Shown: in pieces, positions 22,201-34,200 of the stretch
How positions within the stretch are numbered: the first letter of the stretch is position 1
How the letters are laid out: each line of letters opens with the position of its first letter
From: Acanthaster planci
Lineage: Eukaryota > Echinodermata > Asteroidea > Valvatida > Acanthasteridae
Direction: 5' to 3'
Length of the DNA: 47,171 nucleotides
Assembly (NCBI RefSeq): GCF_001949145.1
Contig: NW_019091423.1
Location: 453,485 to 500,655, forward strand
Notes under the pieces: model-generated
Database searches by the model: none
What the model was told of the DNA's origin: nothing
What the model saw: the letters and a program-made list of their open reading frames with translations, nothing else
Made by a program: the position numbers and the translations under genes

Positions 22201-25200
22201 CCCTATTCAACAACGAGCAACTTGACCATGTATTAACATCTGATAATGCCTGCTGAGAAGTGATAATGCCCACTGCGTAAATCATGCGCTGGTACATGGG
22301 TAAGAGACAGCTTAATCATGTCTGATTGGTCAAGAGTCTATGTGCCATTCTGAGCCAGTCCTGAACCAGTCTTAAACGTACGTTTTGGACCAGCCAAGCA
22401 CAAATTTAAAACACAACATTTTTGTCATGTTACCTGGTTTCCAAATGGTAATCCATAACATCCCATGCATCCCAGAAGAGTGGAATGTCGTCAAATATGA
22501 CAAACTGGTTGCCATAGAAACAGCCCTCTTCACTTGTTCTGAAGGCATCTCTTTGAGAAAGGAAAAGGTTTGTGGAACACTCAATTAGTTTCAGAAGGAC
22601 TATGTACGTAAAAATCTCAACTACCCAGGGAGATGGGTGAGCTATGAAAAAATCCAAAGGATATTTATCGGTATGCATACACACTGACTGCTACATTTGA
22701 CTTTTTAAAAAGGCCCAAATCCTACATAATTCTCAGGATTTCCATCACTAAATACTGTATTTATCAATATTTTTTCCAAATACAAAAGGACATCCAGCTA
22801 TTAATTTTACAGCAGTTTTACAAAGAAGTACATTAATTTGAGGACTGAGTGATATTATGTGAACAAGCCTGTAATTAGATTTGATCAGTTATTTATTATT
22901 TATTTATTTAAACTTATTCATGGTAACCCATTCAACTGCAGCTGCTTTTCAAGGGGCCATGTTATTAAAAAGAACTCATGGTTCAGTTAAAAAATAAGGT
23001 GAAAGTAAAACGGTAACTAAAATATAGACTACAACATCAAAGTAAAAATAGTAATCAATCACCTAAGGTAAAAGAACAACTTCATTACAAACAAGCAAAA
23101 CACAATAGAATTAAAACCACCAGAAACATGATAAAATTAAAAATCAAACACCAAAAATTGTATTTAAACAATTTACGGAGACAAACCAATGATGTAAAAA
23201 TAAAGCCCTTAAATGCAATTAAAACAAAACAAGAAACTGATACAAAAGAAGAAAATTAACAGAAACAAACGTACTGCCACTGATATAACAGTGAAACTGC
23301 ACAGGGCCGAAGAAAATTTGAATGAGCCACTCACTGAGATAACAGTTGAAACCATACAGTGCAAAAAGAAAAATACATGTACAGATTAATAAATAATCCA
23401 AATAAATAATAAATAAATACAATGGATATACTAATGATATTATACATATGAATGCATAGGACAATTTCCACTTGTTAAAATTCTGCATCTTGACATTTGG
23501 TTGTCAAGATTCTAGCATTATTACAAATCTACCTATTCAATCATTCCCTCTCTATTTACTCAATGAGGACTCACCTATCAGCTTCTCGGTGCTGTAACTT
23601 CTTTACTCGTCCAAGCCGATCTACAACAGCCACAAGATGTTCATTCTCTAGCTGAAAGGCGCCCTCAACTTGTTTTACTTGTACTGGTTTAACACTTGTT
23701 GCCATCTCACATGGTGACATGAGGCTCAAAGGTAGTACATTAACCAAAACTGAGAGAAATGACAATTTATTATAATAGATGGTGAAAATGGTAGGAAAAC
23801 AAACGGCAATAGATAGTTAATCATCCCTGGCAAATTCTACAAACAAATATTTGTTAGGCTAAAGTTGCGCAGTAAGTGGTTTTTTTGGTTTTTTCTTTAA
23901 AAATTTGTACCGTGGGGAATCCTAGTCTGGTTCTGTGCCAACAGTCATTGTGACTCCAGATTCACAAGGTGGGAATCAGACCATCATTACAAGTTTTGAC
24001 TTTTTCTCATTAAAAAAATTCCTCTGGAGCCACGAATAAAAAACTAAGTGTTGGAGTCAAATTAAAAAGAACAAAAGAAGAAATTTCTTAACTTTTGGGT
24101 TAAAAAAAAGAATGACAGCTAGGGATCAAACTAGACCACCGACCCAACTTGGAATCTAGAGGTAATTTGATAGTATTTATAAAATTATACACATCAAAGA
24201 GGGCACTGTTTACTTGTAGCCAGCTAAATACCATATAAAAATATTTGCTTTACAAATGTAGAAAAACAAAATGAAGTGGTGTATAGTTTGAAGATGAACT
24301 GAAATTGTGAACTAACGTGATTTAGGCACTGTGTGTCCCTGCATTAGAGTTGTACATTGCAGGGGTGCGTGGCATGTGTTTATGTAATATCATACAAGAC
24401 TAGCTGATGTAATGTCAGATGGTGAATATGACATGCATTTTTGTCACCCTGTCAAGTGATTGTTCTTGGCCAATGAAAAATCAGTATTCAAGATAGAAGT
24501 ATGACAATAGTGTTGATAGTAATGGTACCAAGATTGCGCAATCCTGCCTGTGTTACATCAATGAAAGAAATTTCTTGTTCTATAAAAATGATCAAGAAGT
24601 TCACATATTTCATATGCAGTTTTTCCTGATATATTACTAGGAAATGAATACATAATCCATCAAGCCCTCCCTGTGATGTTCTGACCAATCAAAGATGTGA
24701 CTTATGTCTACTGTGCAGCGACATCCGACGTGCATGTACACACACATAACACACATGGCTGGAACATTCTGTGTTGCACTGGCAAGGTACATACGCTACT
24801 GCCCAGTGTTGTAGTCAAGTGCTTTTCAAGTAAAAAGTTCTCTGCCAAATATTTAACTAGTTACGAGGGAACAAAGCTGAAGTACATGGGCACTAATGGT
24901 ACATGCCAAAAGGTAAGATTACAAGGAACAGACACTATCGCCCAGTGTGGTAGTCAAGTACTTTTTAGTACCAAGCTCTCTGTGACCTATTTAACCAGAT
25001 GTAGTTAGGAGGGAACAAAGGCTTGAGGCGACTTGATCTTGGCTTGTCTTGACCAGATCATGGCCCCTTGGGCGTGGGCCATACGGGAGAGTGCCAGCAG
25101 ATGATACGCCCCTTGTGGAAAATTAAGCTCTGATGCAACGTTGACACACCAACGTTTATAAGAGAATGTGTCACAACTCTTAACCAAAAGGAATGTTATG

Positions 25201-28200
25201 CACACAAAGACTGGAAAATATGCTATTCATCTAAGGCAGATGTAACACCCATGTACAGTACTTCAGCTTTATTCCCTCTTGCCTGCTTCAATATTGGCAG
25301 AGAAACTCGGTATTCGAAAAGTACATGTATTTGACTACAAGGCATTGCCCACATGTACTATGGGAAGAGATTATTTATCAGTCTATTGTCCAAACTAAAG
25401 TCTTTGATAATGTAGGCACATTTACCCAGAGTTCTTCCTTCACAGTCATGGGTCACTGCTGCACGTTTTGCAATCTTAGCTCCTGATGGTCCGTCATCTT
25501 CTCCGTGAGAGGGAAGAGTGATGACCTCACATCGTTGCCAAGAGACAGGATTGAATACACAGTACCCTTTCTTTTGCAAAACAGTGAAACACCAAAGAAC
25601 AGAAATTTTGAAAATATTTCAATAATTGCAAGAATTGGTAAATGTGTACACATGTATGGTTTGCTTTCAAGTTAACAAGCTGAAACTCAGATCATTGAAA
25701 GTATACACACATAGTGCTCCAAGATAGAAAAATGTTTCACACTAATCATTGACAATTTCAACTTTAAAAAAATGACTTCAGACATGTGTACCTCTTTTAA
25801 AAATTCCCACGGTTCATAGCATCTAAACTGTCTACCAAAAAATCAGCCTGTTGATCAAATAAAATATTGTCATAGACAAAAAGGGATGCATCCCCTTCAG
25901 TCATTGTGTGTCCATACTTGGGAAGGGAAAAAATCATGACTGAAGGGCTGTATTAGAGATGGCAACAATAGACAAACTCTTCAAGTATAAACATAGACCA
26001 CATCCATAACATACTACTTGACAAGTGTGATACATCAAATCTTCATGATGAAGTGGGTACAGCACCAACCTGCTGTGAAGGTACACACAATGCCTGAAGA
26101 CCTTGAATGAAGAGATCAGAGGCTGTGTTCTCAATGTCTTTGTATATCATCAGAGCATCATCAACAACCTGCAGTCAATCAGTAAATGAAACAAGCGCTC
26201 TCGATCTTTGCCTTCCTTTAATACATACACAGTGGCTACTTGTGTCTATGGAAGAGGCTCAATGTCTTCAATCAGAAGGGCAGTAATAGGAAAACCTTTT
26301 AAGGTACTAACTACACAAGGAGATATTGAGGTTGTGCACAGCAGCCATCTTTCCAGTCAGTGCTTTTGTTTTGGAGGTATGCACAAAAATTCTATTCCTG
26401 TATATCCTTTGAAACAAAAACACTGATGGGGAAGATGGCTGTCATGCCTAACTTCTATTGAGGCTCCACTGAAATGAAGAAAACACGGAACTGCATACAT
26501 CATACATGCCCATACAAGTACATACACTCTACTTTATACACTAAATTCTTTAGATCAGTGATAAATTCAATTCATTTATTACCTGCTCTATACATGTCCC
26601 TGGTAATACATCATGAAATTGGTTGAGAAGTAATCCCTTCCACATGCGGTCAAGTTGATCTGATGGATAGTGCCCTCTTGGTCCAGAAGTGGCCAGTCCA
26701 ACTGAATAAACCAGCTCCACATTTCGCAGTAAGAACTCCATCTTGCGATTGCACTTCTTTATCTATTAATAGTTCATAAAAGTGCATGAAAGTTCATATC
26801 GAACCCAAGAATACTGGACAAATCAGAAAAAAATGGCACTGGAAAAAGTCAAAACAAAGATAAGCCAAAAAATAATTAATGAAATCTTGCTGTGCCAAAT
26901 AGGCAGCTTACACATATACATTGGTTCCAAACATTTTTTCAAACGGTTGAAGCTTTTCAAACAAATCCTTATATAACTCCTTGTACTCCATTTATTACAG
27001 TTATGGACAAGTATCACTTAAAAAAGAATTGGCGATATTCTCCTTTATCTTGGTAACTATTAAACAGTCCAAAATCCTCTGATTTCAAAATGATTTTATA
27101 AACATCCTAGGGGGTTAGGGTTAAACACATTAAATTTTGTTCATTTATTAAAGAAACAAAGGAAATGAATTAGCATGGGGTAAACGTCGAGCTGCAAATC
27201 TTCCAACCTACCTTGGCCTGAGAGGTGAATGTTCCCTGATGTAGTTCAAGGTACAACTCCCCAACCCATGAACACAAATTATCTGTTCCTTCCTTCACCA
27301 CAGACTCAAAGAAATGCTGAGGTGTTGACATTTTGACCCTGGCAAGCCAAAAAGACAAACATTATTTTACAGTGTCAGAGGACCATTACAGTTAAGGTCA
27401 TGGCTAAACCAACATTATTGACAGCTTCTAAAGTGGAAAGAATTGTCTGACTGCACCAGCTAAAAGTCACATGACCAACAGTGGGTATTAAATATAAAAA
27501 AGATGGCATCCACCAAAAGCAAAGTATTCAATGAGTATCATATACCGAAAATAAAACAGACGGTAGGTACCGTAATCAGACAACTGAAATACTGAGTACT
27601 ATACCGTAACTTGGCTGTATTATTTGTAAACAACATTCAAAACACACGTTGCTATAGGTCACATGATTTAGCGGGCACAATCGGTCTATTGTACTCCTAC
27701 ACTACCTTGGTAGCCCATCAACTTCTTTCATTCTCTCAAGTCTTGCTAGCATCACTTCACTACAAGAGATAAAACAGTAAAATCCTGCATTTACAATTTT
27801 GCTTAAAAATAACATTTTTCAAGTTCTAAATAATTTTTGTACAAGTTAATTTTAAATTCTAAGCTGAATAGTAAAGATGCTGCACTGAAAGGTCACAAAA
27901 TTCCAAAGGCAGAGTGATTTAAACTGCAGCAAGTGAATTTGAAAAAACATTATGTAACCTTGGACCGCCTCCTCCATCACCGTAACCAAAGAGCAACATG
28001 GAATGATTGACACGCCCCTTGTCCTTGTTACCAGTCACCGTATTGAGAATCTGAAGGATAAATAAAAATGCAGTAAACACGACAGAATTATTTGTATTTC
28101 GAGGTAAAGAACTTTCCTTTCAAAGAACTATCCGCCTCAAGCAGAACAAAACAGGGTGTGTTTTTTTGGTATTCAATGCATAGGTGCGCTTATAATGGAG

Positions 28201-31200
28201 ATGAATGGCATGTTTGACGTGGAGTACGCTGAGTACGCATAACAAATTTATTCCTTAATGTATGATCTTTGCGTACACACAGAACCCGTGTAAGAACCGC
28301 TTCGAAAACTTACAACCATTTGTCTTTCTTTTGCCGCTTGGGGGAACACTTCAACTCTGGGCGGATTGTAATAAACAGTGAACTTACTCTAAATAGAGAC
28401 ATTAAACCTCAAAACATCTCATTCAGAGAACAGAATTAGAAGTCATTACTGAAGTGGCACCATGCTTGTAGACAGGTGGAACATGCGGTAGATACTTGTT
28501 TGATTATTTGAATACCAAACTGCAAGTGCCTCTAGTTGAAGAAAACACCCGTATGTAGTCATCAAGACCACTGCAGTGATGGCATCTCCTGTGAAAAGTC
28601 TACAGGTGGAACAGACAATAAACTTACCTCTTCAACTTTAGCAGATGTCCCATAGTTATCAGCAGGAGGGAAATGAGTCAAGCAACGTGATCCATCAATA
28701 CCTTCCCACCAAAATGTAGAATGCTGGCAAAATAAACAACAACTTCACATACATGTATGCATACATGTTTCATCTCGTAATGCGCACTCAAAACATTGTG
28801 AATAACATTACAAGCCAAACACTGAAGTTATTTTTAAACTCACAGTATTCACTTGTCACTGGAAAAAAACAGAATTGTTCAAAATGTTGGAAGTTTCAAG
28901 TTTACCGGGAATTTGTTGATGAGATTCCAACTGAGTTTCTGAGTAACAAAATACTCGATTCCTGCTTCACGTATGATCTGAGGCAGCTGAGCTGAGTACC
29001 CAAATGTATCTGGAAGCCAAAACTGCAACAATGGAACAGTATGACTGAGATTAAGAAAACAATGTTTTGTGTCCGAATAATAAGCAAAAGAGCATCAGTT
29101 CAGCATGATGAACACTGCTGATGAAATGGGGCCGTTCCCATACGAAGTACACAAGGAGTGTTAAGGTCATGTTGTATGTATTCTATGTATTGGTTGGGAG
29201 AGTGTAACTGCCTCGCACTCACCAATACAGCACTGAGTATACACAACATTAACTAATAAAACATTTGTGATTTTCTGTTTGTTTTCAGTTAAGCCTTGAA
29301 TAGCATTTTCTAACTCAAGGCTATCTCATTAAACCCACATGTACATGTATGTGAGACTTACTGGGAATGCTCAGACACAAATGGATAAATTCTTCTGTTT
29401 ACTTCTATTTCAATGACTAGACAGTGCAATAACAATGTAACAGAAAAGATATTTTATTAGGAATTATCCCTGATTGAAATACTCTCCCTGAGAAGGGCAA
29501 AATTGCTCTACGCCCTACACTCGAAATTTCTGATACAAACATAAGAACCCATAATTTGCCAGACTGAATGGTAGATGTAAACCTTTTAACTAAAAAAAAA
29601 ATCTGAAAAAGTATGAAAGATTTAAGGGCATTTTTTCCGAAAAGTTTCACTTTTTTTAATTACAACATAATAAATTTGTGACCTCCCAAACAGCCTTACT
29701 TTCATAGTGTTTCAAAGGTACCGGTATCTCAATGTATTGAAAATAACCCTTTCATTTATTTCAGTAAAAAAAGATGTGGATCTACTGGTCGTCAGCAGTA
29801 AAGGTGCATCATAGCAACCACTTGCAGGCCATTTCATTAGTTTTTTGTTTCAGTTGAATACAGAGTAATGATCAGATAGCATCATGAAATAATTGTTGTT
29901 TATTTTTCCTGGCTGACCGGCAAAATATCAACAGTAAGTTGAGGAATCCAGAACTAGTCCCTCCCCTGCCTATGCCTCAGTACAGGACTGGAAAGATGGG
30001 AGTCTCCTGAAGACAGACAGAGTACACTACTTGAAACGTCAAGTTATTCCCCAGTTCTTCTCAGAACCACACATACACAAGAAAGAGATTGATACATGGT
30101 GTGACCACAGTCATTTTACTCATCTAGCTTCTTTCACCATGAAAACCTTCAAGTCTTATAAGAAGGGAGCTAGTAATCAAACTGCATTTAGCATATGATG
30201 CATACAGGTGGAGGGGGGTGTAGGATTTTACATGTCATGCATGTCGGGGAGGGGGTAACCATCCTGATATTTTTACATACTGTGAATAGCCCATTATTCA
30301 TAAGATCTACTCACCACATTACATTTCCTCTGAAAAGCCTTCATAAAGAACCTCTGGCCATATAAGAATTGACGAATAAAAGACTCGCCACTAGGAAGGT
30401 TCCCATCCATCTCTACCCACACCCCTCCAACTGGAATGAACTGTTCCTGGTGAACACCCAGCTGTATCTTCTCAAACAGAACAGGAAAGTGAGTTCTCAT
30501 CCATTCATACTGTTGAGCCTGTACATAAAAATCAAGTTATCTTTGATAACTCTATGCAAAATGAGTAAAGGACTTTAAAAATACACGTAAATATCATCTG
30601 CTTTGAAACATTGGGTAGTGTGTCTATCCTTGTCCATGTGGACCCTATCTTACAGCAGATACACTTTTAGTCTGGATAAATGTTTATGAGCACTAATGTG
30701 ATGGACCAGTAAATAGGTTGACTCTAACTGAAAACAGACAACCTTATAGTCTGGATATCTGTCGATCAGCAACAATGTGGTGGACCAATGCATAGCATGA
30801 CTCTACCTGAGAGCAGGCAAGCTTATAATCTGGAATGTCGGCGATACCGATATCTGTCTATCAGCACTAATGTGGTGGACTAATGCATTGCTCGACTCTA
30901 CCTGAGAGCAGGCAATCTTATAGTCTGGATATCTGTCTATCAGTACTGACGTGGTGCAAAATAGCTTGAACCTACCTGAGAGCAAGCAAACTTGTACTTT
31001 GGGTGTCTGTTCATCAGTGACAGCGTGGTGGACCAGCTTCGTGCACACTTCCGCACTGTTTCTGCGTATGGCCATAGCCAGGCTTCAATCAAAATAAGAG
31101 TTGATCAAGCTTGAATTCTTGTGATAAGCAATCACTAAAACAATACAACAAATCTGTTTAATTTCACTATTTGCCAGTAATTTCTTTGATAACTCTATGT

Positions 31201-34200
31201 AAAAGGAGTAAAGGACTTTAAAAATACACGTAAATATCATCTGCTTTGAAACATTGGGTAGTGTGTCTATCCTTGTCCATGTGGACCCTATCTTACAGCA
31301 GATACACTTTTAGTCTGGATAAATGTTTATGAGCACTAATGTGATGGACCAGTAAATAGGTTGACTCTAACTGAAAACAGACAACCTTATAGTCTGGATA
31401 TCTGTCGATCAGCTACAATGTGGTGGACCAATGCATAGCTTGACCCTACCTACGAGCAGGCAAACATATAGGCTGGATATCTGTCTATCAGCAACAATGT
31501 GGTGGACCAATGCATAGCTTGACCCTACCTACAAGCAGGTAAACGTATAATCTGGATATCTGTCTATCAGCAACAATGTGGTGGACCAATGCATAGCAAA
31601 CGTATAGGCTGGAAATGTATATTTGCACATACCTGAATCAATGTGGGCATGCCCCATTGCATGCACAGTATGACAGGAAGAGCCTGATGCCTGACTTAAG
31701 AACTTCTGGGCAACCTGTCTTGCCTTTTGGTACGAGTCAGGGTTACCTATTGTACAAATGTTGACCATGGAATTGACAGTATACAAAGCTTGGAAGCTGC
31801 GTTGGTCAGTCTCTGGAATGTGCTGATGACAACAACAAAGAACTGGGTTTGAGAAATAAGCTAAACGAGTAGATGAGTTCATAAAATGAATCTAATGATT
31901 CAGTCATAATCATGTTTGTTTTGGAACATGCAATCCTCTACAGGGAAAAGTAACCAGGGGTGTATTTTGGGGAAAATGAAAAATCCATGAAACATTCGTC
32001 AGACGGTTTTGCAAGTCGCGTCGGCCACAGCTTCCCTACAATTCACGGCATATCTATTTGATTATAGGAGGAGATTCGGGTACTACATCTAAGCCATCAC
32101 AAGAGCTGTTCTTTCTTTGAGGGATACAATTATAGCATTTACTGCAACAAAACCCTTGTCCTCTTCACTTCAATTGCAATTATACATGTAAGCTATAATT
32201 GGNNNNNNNNNNNNNNNNNNNNNNNNNNNNNNNNNNNNNNNNNNNNNNNNNNNNNNNNNNNNNNNNNNNNNNNNNNNNNNNNNNNNNNNNNNNNNNNNNN
32301 NNNNNNNNNNNNNNNNNNNNNNNNNNNNNNNNNNNNNNNNNNNNNNNNNNNNNNNNNNNNNNNNNNNNNNNNNNNNNNNNNNNNNNNNNNNNNNNNNNNN
32401 NNNNNNNNNNNNNNNNNNNNNNNNNNNNNNNNNNNNNNNNNNNNNNNNNNNNNNNNNNNNNNNNNNNNNNNNNNNNNNNNNNNNNNNNNNNNNNNNNNNN
32501 NNNNNNNNNNNNNNNNNNNNNNNNNNNNNNNNNNNNNNNNNNNNNNNNNNNNNNNNNNNNNNNNNNNNNNNNNNNNNNNNNNNNNNNNNNNNNNNNNNNN
32601 NNNNNNNNNNNNNNNNNNNNNNNNNNNNNNNNNNNNNNNNNNNNNNNNNNNNNNNNNNNNNNNNNNNNNNNNNNNNNNNGTCTTTCACTTAGTTTCGCAC
32701 CAAATATTGTAGTCTTTGCTTTACATATTGAAAGCACTCACAATATGGAAATCCGGAAAGTCTCACAGAAATTCCGGATAGTCTCACAGAAATTATGGAA
32801 ATCGGGAAAAATCCAGACAAATCACACCCCTGGTAACTCTTTAAATCCTGCAATACTATGAAAACTACATGAAATCTCACCTTGACCATATCCACAAGAG
32901 TCTCAATGTCACAGATGAGGTCAAACACCAACCGGTCAAAGGTCACAAGTTCTACTTTGCTGAGGTTGAAGGTCATGTTGGGATTAGGTGGTCCAATCAA
33001 ACCAGAGCCAGCACCAAACATTCCATTACATGCCATCTCAATAAACAGTCTCTGTTGTACACTAACATTGGCAAAAATAAAAATTGATACCTTGAGTTAG
33101 ATTATTACAACATTATGTGAATTAGCATTATGTTGATTGACTCAAATATAGTAATTGTAGCATGTTTAAAAAAGGAAAAGAGTGACAGTAAGTACCCCCT
33201 TCACCACCAGTCCAGGTACATGTACATGTACGTGCACCCACCCAGTCTGGAGGGCTGACAGAGGGGAGTCTGTGGGATGGTCCTTATCCAATCCACGAAC
33301 AGGTACGTGTACCTACCCAGTCTGGAGGGATGACAGAGGGAAGTCTGTGTGATGGTCTTTATCCAATCCATGAACAGGTACTCCATCTTGCCAGACCTAA
33401 ATAGAAAGACACGAAGATGGGATATCGAGAGAGAACTTAGAACTGCATAGGTCAAGTTTCACATCAAAAACATTGCTTACTACAATGCTGATAAAATTTG
33501 GCACAACCTCAAAACAGATCAATGCAAACAACAACAGCCAACAAAAACAAAAAATACCTCCTTCTGATCCCTAACTCTAACATTTACATAATAAAGCGAT
33601 TTCAAAATTGCTATAATTGTTTCAGGTAACAAAGAGAGTGAGACATTTTGGCTCTTTTACATAATAATTATATCTACCAGTACATGTAAGCTTACAGTTG
33701 CCTCTGAGTTGGAATTCCAAGCTAATCTCACTTCTTTATTGGACCATTCATCAGGAATGATGAACTCAATCCTAAACCAATGTGTTGCCCAGCTGTAGAA
33801 AAGATCATACAACAAATTTTAATAACAGTCAAGCCTGGGATATGACATTTCAAATATGTCAGACATTACAGAAACCATCACACTGAATCAATGCCATCAA
33901 GTTATGATTTTGTCTCTGTTTTTGAGAAGTTATTTTTACACTCACACCCTTTCCATACACATCAACTACTTGTACTTATCCAACATTAAACGTAGTAAAA
34001 TTTGTACAATACTTCATACAAAAAATAATGAGTCATAAAAAGTTGCCTTTGTCTGCACCTGTGTTCTGTAAATATTTGACTGCCTCACCATCAATCCATT
34101 ACATAACACTTTAATGACAATATATCAATAAGAATATAACGAGTATTTAAACAAAAATCCTGACCTGAAATAATAGCATACAGTATATGTAAATGCAATT

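Noticed and set aside
24697-25008. Plus-strand ORF of 103 codons at 24697
   Set aside because: It overlaps a tandem duplication in an intron, has no domain similarity and no conserved frame between the two copies.
30797-31597. Mutually exclusive or alternative exons in the exon-7 array
   Set aside because: Copies lack acceptors and the 5' half of the exon, several contain in-frame stops, and they lack the AWLWP residues needed for catalysis.
33041-33051. Acceptor CAACAG at 33052 for MAN2C1 exon 5
   Set aside because: It breaks phase with exon 4; the TTAG acceptor at 33062 keeps phase and has a better pyrimidine tract.
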